In this document: in pieces, positions 14,821-22,893 of the stretch
Layout: every line of letters starts with the position of its first letter
How positions within the stretch are numbered: position 1 is the stretch's first letter
Source of the DNA: an uncultured Eubacteriales bacterium
Lineage (GTDB): Bacteria > Bacillota > Clostridia > Oscillospirales > CAG-272
DNA: 24,079 nt
Reading direction: 5' to 3'
Assembly: GCA_934401725.1 (NCBI GenBank)
Contig: CAKRSS010000032.1
Location: 1 to 24,079 of the forward strand
The notes under the pieces: generated by a model
The model's input: only the letters and a program-made list of their open reading frames with translations
What the model was told of the DNA's origin: nothing
The model's database searches: none
Translations under genes and position numbers: made by a program

Positions 14821-16320
14821 TCAGCTGATTTTTTTGAATGCTTCTACAAACTGGTCGAGCTTATTGCTCCACAGCTTGCTCGATGTTTTATAATATGACG
14901 CAAAGTTTGACGACTGATGGGTTGCACAAAGCTCTGTCAGACGCGGTCCGCAGTTATATGTTATGCCAAAGTCGTATCTGATACCGGCGCGTATTATCTC
15001 CAGCATCTCAGCCTGCTCTTCATCCTCGGCATACTTGAACTTGAGCGCCGTGTCAAATGTTTCGGGCGTCACATATCTCCAGCTTTCGGCACACAGCGCC
15101 TCAGCTATCATACCTGACATATCAGGATCGCGCGCAGTCTTCATTACCTCAATTGCCGATGCGGCATTGTCACTTAGCGTGTAATAATTCGTCTGATCCT
15201 CATTGTATTTAGGCAGCGGAATTATGCCGTAGGTATCGTCCATATCGGTGAGCACACCCTGCAGAGCCGTAACCAATTGCCCGGGCATCATGAGCGCCTG
15301 TCCGTTCTTGAACATGGTGACGTAGCCCCCGTTCCAGTCAAAGAAGGAATAACAGCCGGGGGTGTTGTACATGAGGTCATATATCCTGGTGCTCATGTCT
15401 ATCCACTTTTCCCGGTCGGGGTCAAGTACAGGCATTCCATCGGCATTGTGTTTGACGGCAATGGCATCAAATGCGGCCTGAAACGCCATGGGATATCCGG
15501 TCGCCTGAAGCGCACAGCCATATTTATCTCTCTCGTCACGGATGCCGTTTCCGTCGTCAATGTAGACGTTGCTGAGCACTGTCAGAAATTTTTCATAAGT
15601 CCACCCGCCCTGCGCCACTGTGGCATAAATGTCGTCAAGTCCGTTTTCCTTAGCCATGGCCCGATTGAAATAGATGCCGTACATGGACTCAATGTATGAC
15701 TGGACAATATCTCCGACAATAAAATACGTCTTTCCGCCTATGCTGAGATCCTCATACGCAACGTTATTCCACCATTCACGTGAAATATCTATGTTGTCTA
15801 CCGATGAGATTGGTAAAAAGCAGTCCTGGGTGACGAGCAGTGCCGCCCATGATGCGCGCTGGACAATGAGGTCAAAGCTGTCCTCCGGCGTTCCGGACAG
15901 CACTATGTTTTTGATCTTGTCGTTAATATTCTGGTTGGTATCGGTGGAAAAGTCAAATCGGACGCCGAAACGATCCTCAACCGCAAGCTGGGCGGCGTGA
16001 ATGGCGCTCTGAATAGCGTCTCCGCCGTGTGCATCAACAATAAAGTCATCGGCCGCAATACGATAATCCTGAATCAGAATGCGATATGTTGCATTGTTGT
16101 AATTGGCATCGGGGAGGTTATCCGGAACATCGGCACGGTTGGTAACGGCGTGAGTTGTTTCTGCCGGCGGCACCGATTCGTTATGAGTGTCCGATGACGA
16201 ATCCCTTCCGCTGTCACCCGGAGTGGTTGTGTCGTTTCCGGGATTATGTGCCGGATTTGTGCAGGCTGCAAAGCAAATCAGAATGCAGAACATGAGCAGT
16301 AGAATAATAGTTCGTTTCAT
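14821..16320 (-). CDS. ABC-type extracellular sugar-binding lipoprotein (family 1-like)
   Basis: 499 aa. The signal peptide ends in lipobox FAAC (Cys20) and is followed by a Thr/Asp/Ser-rich linker and a periplasmic-binding-protein body typical of large Clostridia sugar-binding lipoproteins: FDLIVQRASW, GGWTYEKFL, YGIIPLPKYNEDQTNYYTLSD and a C-terminal FVEAFKKI. A very strong ribosome site (GGAGGTGATC) sits just before ATG. It should capture an oligo- or monosaccharide outside the membrane and deliver it to permeases, yet no permease or ATPase gene is in the window. It must therefore share a transporter encoded elsewhere or be a remnant of a larger locus. It lies 13 bp ahead of the MBL lipoprotein gene. 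Confidence 0.85.
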   Translation of the reverse strand: MKRTIILLLMFCILICFAACTNPAHNPGNDTTTPGDSGRDSSSDTHNESVPPAETTHAVTNRADVPDNLPDANYNNATYRILIQDYRIAADDFIVDAHGGDAIQSAIHAAQLAVEDRFGVRFDFSTDTNQNINDKIKNIVLSGTPEDSFDLIVQRASWAALLVTQDCFLPISSVDNIDISREWWNNVAYEDLSIGGKTYFIVGDIVQSYIESMYGIYFNRAMAKENGLDDIYATVAQGGWTYEKFLTVLSNVYIDDGNGIRDERDKYGCALQATGYPMAFQAAFDAIAVKHNADGMPVLDPDREKWIDMSTRIYDLMYNTPGCYSFFDWNGGYVTMFKNGQALMMPGQLVTALQGVLTDMDDTYGIIPLPKYNEDQTNYYTLSDNAASAIEVMKTARDPDMSGMIAEALCAESWRYVTPETFDTALKFKYAEDEEQAEMLEIIRAGIRYDFGITYNCGPRLTELCATHQSSNFASYYKTSSKLWSNKLDQFVEAFKKIS

Positions 16321-16355
16321 AAGATCACCTCCAAAAAAATCAATAATTTCATTTC

Positions 16356-16520
16356 AGGCTTCACCGCGCAAGTCCGATGGTGCAAATGCGCAGTCGGAGT
16401 TTTCGTCAGATGATGCAGAAATCCGCAGACCGTAGCGGCACTACAGTCAAGAATTTTTGTAAAATATGACGGAAAAATGCCCGGCAAGTGTGCCGCTCGT
16501 GCATTGCGCGGTGATGCCTT
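16356..16520. mobile_element. MITE-like element, long copy B
   Basis: 165 bp with the same terminal inverted repeats as copy A (left AGGCTTCACCGCGCAAG; right ATTGCGCGGTGATGCCTT). The central stem is partly decayed (AGAAATCC... / ...AAGAATTTTT). It lies in the gap between the AraC regulator and the sugar-binding lipoprotein, so it could separate their transcription. The 35 bases between the element and the lipoprotein start hold the strong ribosome site but no convincing promoter. Confidence 0.8.
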
Positions 16521-16568
16521 AAGACGTATCGGCGGTCTCAGGCGGCAGATGATATGCCCCTGTTACAG

Positions 16569-17417
16569 TTATGCTTTCCTGTCGTATTGTCTTGACTCGC
16601 TGCGATATTCCGACGGCGTCATGCCGCAGTATTGCTTGAATACTCTGCTGAATTTCTTGCCCTGACTCATACCGCAGGCAACTCCCACCTCGCGTATGTT
16701 GAGAAGTGATCCCTCAAGAAGGTATTTGGCCTCATCAATACGGCGATTATTCAGATACTGAAGAAATGTAAGTCCGGTCGCTGCCTTGAAAACCCGGCAG
16801 AAGCTGGTGCGTTCATAGCCTGCGACCGAGGCCACCGAGGAAACGGAAATATCCTCGGCAAAATGCCGATCAATGTAGTTAAGCGCCACATGCACGTTCT
16901 GCAGATACTGCAGATGCCCCTTGCGCTTGCGCGTTACCGTGTCTGTTGCAGGCAGACTGCGGCACAGCAGTGACGCCACAAGCATAACATAGCCCTGGAG
17001 TGCCCAGCCGACATCCGGAGAATGCTGCCCCTTGAGTTTTTCCTCAAGCATGAGTCTCAGCAGGCGTCCGAGCTCGGCCGTCCAGCACTGGCCGTCGTCA
17101 AGACGTATTACACGCTCAGGACAGCAATGCGTCAGAAACCAGTTGAATTCCTCGCCCAGCATATGCTCTCCGACAATTATCAGCATCTTTTCGGCGTCCG
17201 CATGCGGCTGCTCCAGCCGATGCTCTTCCGCGCTGTTGACAAATATGACCTCTCCGGGGTTGGCGGTTATCTGTTCCCCTTCTACTTCCATGTGTACACG
17301 TCCGTTTATGCACCAATTCAGCTCAAGCTCCTTGTGCCAGTGGTACGGAAATGACGGGCCGGCGGCAATGGACACCCGGTACTTTTTTTCTTTTCTGAGT
17401 GGTGGCTGATACATCAT
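16569..17417 (-). CDS. AraC-family transcriptional regulator
   Basis: 282 aa from the ATG at 17417, which has GGAGG ten bases upstream. A further upstream ATG at 17483 would overlap the kinase fragment and lacks a ribosome site. The N-terminal half is a cupin-like sensor (FPYHWHKELELNWCINGRVHMEVEG, then NPGEVIFVNSAEEHRL). The C-terminal ~95 residues are the double helix-turn-helix: ISVSSVASVAGYERTSFCRVFKAATGLTF followed by NIREVGVACGMSQGKKFSRVFKQYCGMTPSEYR. It is probably a sugar-responsive activator of this cluster. The gene begins 23 bp after the kinase fragment on the same strand. The ligand is unknown. Confidence 0.9.
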   Translation of the reverse strand: MMYQPPLRKEKKYRVSIAAGPSFPYHWHKELELNWCINGRVHMEVEGEQITANPGEVIFVNSAEEHRLEQPHADAEKMLIIVGEHMLGEEFNWFLTHCCPERVIRLDDGQCWTAELGRLLRLMLEEKLKGQHSPDVGWALQGYVMLVASLLCRSLPATDTVTRKRKGHLQYLQNVHVALNYIDRHFAEDISVSSVASVAGYERTSFCRVFKAATGLTFLQYLNNRRIDEAKYLLEGSLLNIREVGVACGMSQGKKFSRVFKQYCGMTPSEYRSESRQYDRKA

Positions 17418-17440
17418 GACCTGTTTTCCTCCGCTGTGAT

Positions 17441-17962
17441 TTACAGTGAAATTTTGCCGACTTGTGTCTCGGGCGGTGACCATGCGGCCGCCTGCTTTTC
17501 CATTTCGGCAATTTCACCGATGCCGTCCGAGGCTCCCGCAGTAAGTAGCGAGCAATTAGCGGCAAGTGTTCCCGGTTTCATTGCCGCATCAAGTGTGTGG
17601 CTCCGGAACGCGCCCAAAAGAACGCCGGAGCAGAAGGCGTCACCCGCATCGGTTGTTGAGACAATTGCCTCACGCGGCACGCTGTATACCGTTGTTCTGA
17701 CGTAATTGCCCTGCGCATCTACGCCGTAGCTTGCCAGCTTGGAGTGAATTACCGCCCCCTCGCTGACTCCGCACTCACGCAGAGCGCGGAAGACTCCCGG
17801 CAGATTTTCTTTGATGATGCCATTAATCCCCGATAACTGTAAACCGGTCGTACGCTCAGCCTCAGGCTCATTGATAATACAGTAATCCGTGTGCTTCAGC
17901 GTCGGCATGACTATGCTGCGAATGCGCGTACTGTTCTCACTGACGACATCAACCGAGGTTTT
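17441..17962 (-). pseudogene. PfkB-family carbohydrate kinase, C-terminal half only
   Basis: The frame is open from 17962 to the stop at 17441 (about 173 codons) and reads KTSVDVVSENSTRIRSIV ... DYCIINEPEAE ... STTDAGDAFCSGVLLG. This matches the second half of PfkB sugar kinases; AGDAF holds the catalytic Asp. The first ~150 residues, with the sugar-binding part and any start, are absent. The coding sequence stops exactly where the short MITE (17963-18010) begins, and the DNA beyond the MITE is the 3' end of another gene. An internal ATG at 17908 would give 155 aa but no functional kinase. It is a disabled gene in the position expected for the pathway's sugar kinase. Confidence 0.85.
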
Positions 17963-18010
17963 AAGGCATCACCGCGTAATTCCGAGGGCGCAATTGCGCG
18001 TTGATGCCTT
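17963..18010. mobile_element. MITE-like element, short copy E
   Basis: 48 bp: AAGGCATCACCGCG at the left is the near-exact reverse complement of CGCGTTGATGCCTT at the right, with an inner GCGCAATTGCGC palindrome. It forms almost one continuous hairpin and has lost the central ~115 bp found in the long copies. It lies between the truncated kinase and the stop of the xylose-isomerase-like gene (4 bp away). Confidence 0.85.
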
Positions 18011-18014
18011 TATT

Positions 18015-19049
18015 TTATCTCTCCCCCAGAAGATGTGCCAGAACATATGCTTCCAGTTTTTCGTAGTTGCGCTCTTCTATGCACTTGTTTTTGTAATCGT
18101 TATCAAAGGTTTCGACCTTTTTCTCCAGCATTTTTACCATTTCCATGCTGTTGATGATGTGACGGTAGCAGTCATCGGCCTTTTGCGTGCGCATGACCTT
18201 TACATCAAGCCCGACATACTCGCCGCCGGCGCCGTAGTTATTGTCACACAGCACCTTGATCTGGTTGAAGGCAGACCGGATATTTTCGGATCCGAATGAT
18301 TTATCCTGATCATATCTCATTCCGTTCTGGTCGTTGAGATGCACGCTTCCAAGCTTGCCGAAAGACAGCGCAAATGCCATTTCAATGGCAGGATCAAGTC
18401 CTGCGAGTATGGCGTGTGCGCTCTCCAGCACGGCACCTACACGGGCAGGGTCAACCGTTGCGGCGGACACGGCCATAACATGACCGACTGTCGGGCAAAA
18501 GCTGCGGTCAACAGGCTCATTGGGCTTGGGCTCGATAAGCACGCGGATGTTATCGTCATATTTCAGCATTTTGTTTATGCTTTCGATCAGCTTATGCGTC
18601 TTCTCGACCGGATCCTTTGTCTCGGCACAAAGTGTGCCCTCCCGTGCGAGCCAAAGCACTATGTTACGGGCGCCCAGCTCCCGGGCAATGTCAATGGAGC
18701 GCAGGGCTCTCCACATTGCGAATTCATAGTCCTCTTCAGAGTTGGAAGTAAAGCCGCCGTCGGTCGTGTGAGGATCCATCCAGAGACGGGGCGCCACAAA
18801 TTCGGCGGCAAGGCCGTATTTGTCCAGCTTTTTCTTTACCTCGCGTGCGGCTGCCTTGATTTCAGTCTCGTTGAGATTATTCATATCCGGGACTGCGTCA
18901 TCGTCATGGAACTGTACGGCAGACAGCCCTATCTCGGAAAACTTTCTGAATTTCTCTTCGATATCAATGTGCGGACGCACCTCGGGGCCGAACGCATCGG
19001 CACCCTCGTGAACATTCCACGGACCTGCTGTAAACTTGAATCTAGACAT
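18015..19049 (-). CDS. Xylose-isomerase-like sugar isomerase (class I type)
   Basis: 344 aa from the ATG at 19049 with AAGGAGATAAAC directly upstream; the longer frame to 19097 has no ribosome site. The sequence follows class I (actinobacterial-type) xylose isomerase: MSRFKFTAGPWNVHEGADAFG, VQFHDDDAVP (His48, Asp49-51), LIEPKPNEP (Glu173, Lys175), ESAHAILAG (Glu209, His212) and NGMRYDQDKSFG (Asp247, Asp249). These correspond to the proton-transfer and two-metal ligands, so activity on an aldose is plausible. It is somewhat shorter than typical enzymes (~385 aa). The loop before the metal site reads HLNDQNG instead of HIDLNGQ, so the sugar may differ from xylose. Cytoplasmic. It is third in the cluster, and the kinase that would follow it is truncated. 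Confidence 0.82.
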   Translation of the reverse strand: MSRFKFTAGPWNVHEGADAFGPEVRPHIDIEEKFRKFSEIGLSAVQFHDDDAVPDMNNLNETEIKAAAREVKKKLDKYGLAAEFVAPRLWMDPHTTDGGFTSNSEEDYEFAMWRALRSIDIARELGARNIVLWLAREGTLCAETKDPVEKTHKLIESINKMLKYDDNIRVLIEPKPNEPVDRSFCPTVGHVMAVSAATVDPARVGAVLESAHAILAGLDPAIEMAFALSFGKLGSVHLNDQNGMRYDQDKSFGSENIRSAFNQIKVLCDNNYGAGGEYVGLDVKVMRTQKADDCYRHIINSMEMVKMLEKKVETFDNDYKNKCIEERNYEKLEAYVLAHLLGER

Positions 19050-19082
19050 GTTTATCTCCTTGTGTTTATTTTGTATGATTTT

Positions 19083-19247
19083 AGCTTCACCGTGCAATTC
19101 CGGTGGTACAATTGCACAGTCGGATTTCTCATCATACGATACAAAAATCCGCAGGCTGTAGCGGCACTGATGTCAGGGATTTTTGCAAATTATGACTAAA
19201 AACGCACCCGCCAGTTGTGCCGCCCGGGGATCACGTGGCAATGCCTT
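19083..19247. mobile_element. MITE-like element, long copy C
   Basis: 165 bp, the most diverged long copy: left AGCTTCACCGTGCAATTCCGG, right CACGTGGCAATGCCTT, central stem AAAAATCC / GGATTTTT. It lies between the Gfo/Idh/MocA gene (ending 19252) and the xylose-isomerase-like gene (starting 19049). Confidence 0.75.
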
Positions 19248-19251
19248 TTAT

Positions 19252-20400
19252 CTACTGTTCAATGCGTATCCATCTGCGCTCCCGGCTGCTCTGCACAACG
19301 GCCTCTGTCAGGCGGACTATGTAGGCAGCGTCTTCAAATGTGGCAAAATCGGGCTTGTCGGTACGGTCGGAGGCGAGATAACGGTAAAATGCCCGGATAT
19401 TTCCGCAGAAAGCGTCGTTCCAGCCCTCGGGGTGTCCCATAGCCAGCGAGGTATACTGCCTGACCTTCGGAGCCATAGTGTTGGGATTGCGGATTATATA
19501 GTGGTTATCACCATCCCGGTGCCCTTCCCACAGGCGGTCATTTTCCTCCTGATTCCAGCGTAACGATGCTTTGCTTCCATTGACCTCTATGCCAAAGCAG
19601 CAACCGTGTCCGGCACTTATCTCCGAAACGTGAAACGAGCCGTGCGCTCCGTTGTCCATGCGGAACAGCACTGCGGCGTATTCCTCGTTTTCAATTTTTC
19701 GTAGCTCATATTCAAAATCCTTCCGGCTTGTAAAGGTTTCGGCCGCTTTGACCGGCTTTTTGCGGTACGGAATGAAGGTATTGAGATCGCCCATTACCTC
19801 AGTTATGCGGGCGCCTGTTATGTGCTGTACAGCATCCATCCAATGCGAACCGATATCGGCTACACAACAGGAAATGCCGCAGATGTCGGGCTCAAGCCGC
19901 CAAGAATAATCGGTATCGTACAGCAGCCAATCCTGCTGATACGCGCCCGACAGCACTCTTACCTCGCCTATACTGCCGTTTGCAATGCGGTATCGCATTT
20001 CCTGAACCATGGGATTCATGCGGTAATTAAAATTAACCGCCGCAACAACCTCCGGGTAGCGTGCCTTTATTTCAAGCAATTCACACGCCTCGGCATAATT
20101 GCGCGCCAAAGGCTTTTCACTGAGCAGATGCTTACCTGACTCAATTATTTTTTTGTTGATCTCCAGATGAAGATGATTCGGCGTGCAGTTGTGTATAACG
20201 TCTATGTCGGGGTCAGCCAGCAGCTGCTCCACCGAGGCATAGCATTTGGGAATTCCGTATACCTCTGCCTTCTTTGCCGCCAGCTCGGCGTTTGTATCGG
20301 CAACCGCCTCAAGCCTGCTCCCGGCAACGCGGCGCACGGCGTCGATGTGGCTTTCACCTATGTAGCCCATCCCTATGATACCCACTCTGAATTGTTTCAT
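19252..20400 (-). CDS. Gfo/Idh/MocA-family NAD(P)-dependent oxidoreductase
   Basis: 382 aa, standard length. N-terminal Rossmann fold with GIIGMGYIG (residues 7-15), Asp35 in VADTN, CTPNHLH (72-78) and the family-defining EKPLARN (95-101), followed by the alpha/beta C-terminal domain with ADIGSHWMDAVQHITG carrying the usual catalytic-region Asp and His. It would oxidise or reduce a sugar, sugar acid or inositol hydroxyl. ATG follows AGGAGATAACCA, 34 bp after the upstream isomerase, so the two are one operon. Partnership with the DegT/StrS enzyme (oxidise, then aminate, or the reverse) is an established pairing in amino-sugar and aminocyclitol pathways. Whether it applies here is inference. 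Confidence 0.9.
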   Translation of the reverse strand: MKQFRVGIIGMGYIGESHIDAVRRVAGSRLEAVADTNAELAAKKAEVYGIPKCYASVEQLLADPDIDVIHNCTPNHLHLEINKKIIESGKHLLSEKPLARNYAEACELLEIKARYPEVVAAVNFNYRMNPMVQEMRYRIANGSIGEVRVLSGAYQQDWLLYDTDYSWRLEPDICGISCCVADIGSHWMDAVQHITGARITEVMGDLNTFIPYRKKPVKAAETFTSRKDFEYELRKIENEEYAAVLFRMDNGAHGSFHVSEISAGHGCCFGIEVNGSKASLRWNQEENDRLWEGHRDGDNHYIIRNPNTMAPKVRQYTSLAMGHPEGWNDAFCGNIRAFYRYLASDRTDKPDFATFEDAAYIVRLTEAVVQSSRERRWIRIEQ

Positions 20401-20434
20401 TGGTTATCTCCTGTTATGATATCAGACAATCGCA

Positions 20435-21376
20435 TCATTCTTCGAACAGACCATACTGCTCCAAAGCATATTTGCCTATGCTGTAAAGCAGGCGCTCGGC
20501 CTGAATGCAAATCTCATGTGACGCATTGAGAAGCCGCGGCTTCTCGCCGCCGACGCCGGAAAACTCATTGCGTCTGTGCGGCCATGCTCCGGCCGACAGT
20601 ATCGTATTACCCGCCTCAAAGGTAAAAGGCTCCTTGTAGCCTACGGCAATCAACCCCTGAATCACGGCGTCAAGATTGAGTGTACCCATAAACGGTGCAA
20701 TATGCTCGTCATACCTGCCGTAGTTGTCCTGAATGTGCACAGCCTTCAGCAGGCCGCCCAACGCGACTATATCGTCATACTGGTTAACTCCCCGCATATT
20801 GGCGTGCCCGGTGTCCCAACAGGCGAAAAGCCGGCCAAAACCGGTGTATTCTATAAATTCGCGCATGTCGACCCCGGTAAAAAAGAAGTATTTACTTCCC
20901 ATATTGCCCTCGGCGCTGTTTTCGGTAAGGACATTGACGCCATATCGCTCGGCATCGTCCATCAGGCGGGCATAAAACTCGCGGTTTTCGGTATAAAAGC
21001 GCTCACGCCCGCCCTCTGCGGGAATATCGCGGCTGAAGCCTGCGTGCGTCACTATATTAGGTATGCCGAGAATTCCGCATGCTTTGATAGCCCGGCGCAT
21101 GGCAAGCATACCCATCTCGTGGTCGGCTTCCGGGTCAAACGGATTATAGCCCGGTGCATGCGCCTGCACATATGTAACTCCGCATTTTGCCGCAGCGCCG
21201 GCATATTCATCTATGTATCTCATGTAGTTGTCACCGATCAGCCGCGACCCAGGGCGGTGATCAGCATAAAAGCTGACGTCAAGATATTTAAACCCGGTGG
21301 TCCGGTAATTTTCTATTATACTGTCGGGCGTATCGCCGCTCCAGAACAAATCCCCCGTTGTTGTTGCCAGCTTCAT
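20435..21376 (-). CDS. Sugar phosphate isomerase/epimerase, TIM barrel
   Basis: 313 aa from the ATG at 21376, chosen because AAAGGAGCAGG lies just upstream; the 23 extra residues of the longer frame cover promoter and leader. It is a xylose-isomerase-like/AP-endonuclease-2 TIM barrel with metal-ligand candidates Glu152 (VLTENS), Asp188 and His191 (CWDTGHAN), His214 (AVHIQDN) and Glu254 (FTFEAGN). Cytoplasmic. It is the first gene after a good promoter and heads the minus-strand cluster. Related proteins act on keto-sugars, inosose or hydroxypyruvate; the substrate is not determined. Confidence 0.88.
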   Translation of the reverse strand: MKLATTTGDLFWSGDTPDSIIENYRTTGFKYLDVSFYADHRPGSRLIGDNYMRYIDEYAGAAAKCGVTYVQAHAPGYNPFDPEADHEMGMLAMRRAIKACGILGIPNIVTHAGFSRDIPAEGGRERFYTENREFYARLMDDAERYGVNVLTENSAEGNMGSKYFFFTGVDMREFIEYTGFGRLFACWDTGHANMRGVNQYDDIVALGGLLKAVHIQDNYGRYDEHIAPFMGTLNLDAVIQGLIAVGYKEPFTFEAGNTILSAGAWPHRRNEFSGVGGEKPRLLNASHEICIQAERLLYSIGKYALEQYGLFEE

Positions 21377-21413
21377 TTGCACCTGCTCCTTTCGCACCTT
21401 ATCTGACGAATTT

Positions 21414-21442
21414 ATTATAGCACAAGGAAGTGCATATTTCAA
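21414..21442 (-). promoter_or_regulatory. Promoter of the island's carbohydrate operon
   Basis: On the minus strand TTGAAA (21442-21437) and TATAAT (21419-21414) are spaced by 17 bases, with TGC giving an extended -10. It reads into the isomerase gene starting at 21376. I did not find another promoter of this quality between the genes down to 9665. AraC control is plausible from the regulator in the cluster, but I could not identify its operator. Confidence 0.8.
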
Positions 21443-21445
21443 CAC

Positions 21446-21710
21446 GCCCCCTTCCCCGTTAGTGGCCGCTTTTTCTTAAATATTTGCACGGTTTTTCTAT
21501 AGCCAAATTTTTGCCTTCGCTTTTAAGCAAATTTGCATTTTTGCGGCCCCTAAACAGGTCTTTTTGCCATGTTCAGGGACGTTTTTCGGTGTGCAGGCGG
21601 TGTTCAGCGGCAAATAAATGAGACTTTACGCTGGTCGCATACATAAATCTGTCAAAAAATGATTCCACTTGCCGTATACGCGCAGGTTAAGGGTCAGTGC
21701 CGCAAACATT
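21446..21710. other. A/T-rich intergenic region upstream of the operon
   Basis: 265 bp between the operon promoter and MITE copy D. It contains AAATTTTTGC...GCAAATTTG-type short inverted repeats around 21500-21535 and no open frame with a ribosome site. It is the likeliest place for the AraC-type operator, but no specific site can be named. Confidence 0.5.
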
Positions 21711-21877
21711 CAAGCCCCCTCTGCGTAATCCCGATGGCTCAATTGCGCAGTCGGATTTTTCGCCGGACGATACAAAACTCCGCAGGCTGCAGCAGTGCTG
21801 CAGCCGCGGAGTTTTGTGAAATATGATGGAAAAGGCGCAGGCAAGTGTGCCACTAGGGCATTGCGCGGTGATGCCTT
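21711..21877. mobile_element. MITE-like element, long copy D
   Basis: 167 bp. The right end ATTGCGCGGTGATGCCTT is intact and the left end is decayed. The central stem AAAACTCCGC / GCGGAGTTTT encloses a second perfect stem GGCTGCAGCA / TGCTGCAGCC. It abuts the IS3 copy at TTAAATGCCCG, replacing the transposase C-terminus, so it inserted into or recombined with that IS. Confidence 0.8.
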
Positions 21878-22596
21878 AAATGCCCGAAAAAGCCCTCGCA
21901 GGCAGAGTTGTCCGGAGAACATCCTTTCTTTGACATGGAACGCCTGAGCCCTGCAGCCTGCATTCTCCGGATCCACCCCGGCCAGCGGTAATGACAGCCA
22001 CGGTCGGAATGAACAATCGGTTTCGCGTCCGGCGGCAGCACGGCAATTGCCTGATCCAACATTGTATTGACCAGATCGGCATCCGGAGAGGAACCAGTCG
22101 TCCAGGTAACCGGCATGCCGTCAAAGCAATCGATCATAGGGGATAAATATACCTTCCCGTCGGAAAGCCCGAATTCCGTAATATCCGTCAGCCACTTTTC
22201 GTTGGGACGGGGAGCTTTGAAATCGCGGTCGATCAGATTGTCTGCTGCAGGCGTTATTTCCCCTTTGTAGGAATAATACCTTGCCCGTCGCGGCTGTTTT
22301 ACGGTGAGACGCATTTCTTTCATAAGTCACCGGATGACTTTCTCCGAAACGCGAGTGCCTAGCCTCTCCATTGCCGATTTGATCCTTCGATAGCCGTATA
22401 TTTCTCGATTTTCGGTGAATATATCCCGGATTTGCTCTTTGGTGCCCTGATATTTATCTCTTTTTCGTTGAATTGCCCGGCAAAGATAGTAACTGCTCCG
22501 CGGGAGCGACATTCGCTGCAACAAATCTGACAGTGCATGTTTAGTTCTGACTGCATCAATCACCACTGTCTTTTCGCTGTTTTTCAGCCTTTCCAG
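21853..22596 (-). pseudogene. IS3-family transposase OrfB fragment (second copy), broken
   Basis: Same transposase as at 8517-9384 but with the catalytic core kept: EKWLTDITEF, VHSDRGCHY and NSACEGFFG supply the D, D and E. It is interrupted by a nonsense change: CGA in the other copy is TGA at 22329-22327, between EKVIR and MKEMRL. The 5' part (OrfA and the IS end) is cut off at about 22596, where a different IS remnant begins. The 3' part is cut at 21877 by MITE D, whose sequence supplies the last codons of the frame. It is inactive as it stands. Confidence 0.85.
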
Positions 22597-22599
22597 GAT

Positions 22600-22893
22600 T
22601 GAAGTGCCCCCCAAAGTTTAGACAAAAAATTAAATATCAAATTATTTGAGAATGAGTTCGGAATTGAACCGGACTCATTCCTTTTAGTTTGAGAGAGATT
22701 CTCTCGTTGTTGTAGTAGTGTATGTATTCTTTCAGCTTTTCAATGAATCCCCTAGGGGATTCAAATTTTTCGCCGTAGAACATCTCAACCTTCAGCCTGC
22801 CGAAGAAGTTTAATTCAGAGCAAATGCGTCTGTAACCGTATTTTCCTTTGTTCGTATTGTAGACATGAAAAACAGTTCGGACATCGCATCGGT
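22600..22893 (-). mobile_element. Remnant of a different IS3-family element
   Basis: An IS end, TGAAGTGCCCCCCAAAG..., starts at 22600. The minus-strand frame reads VYNTNKGKYGYRRICSEL directly into NFFGRLKVEMFYGEKFE ... YNNERISLKLKGMSPVQFR and stops at 22637. This joins the N-terminal YGYRRI part of OrfB to the C-terminal FFGRLK part in frame, so the DDE core is deleted. The 5' end is truncated at about 22893, next to the repeated tRNA terminator. Confidence 0.8.

Noticed and set aside
10831..21376. A complete inositol catabolic (iol) operon
   Set aside because: Only IolE-like and dehydrogenase-like members are present; no IolB, IolC, IolD or IolJ homologue is seen, so I keep the general carbohydrate/cyclitol call.
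8487..22596. Simple composite transposon (two like-oriented IS3 copies flanking cargo)
   Set aside because: The right copy lacks both IS ends, the left copy has no visible target duplication and both transposases are broken, so a functional composite transposon is not supported. The repeated tRNA flank gives better boundaries.
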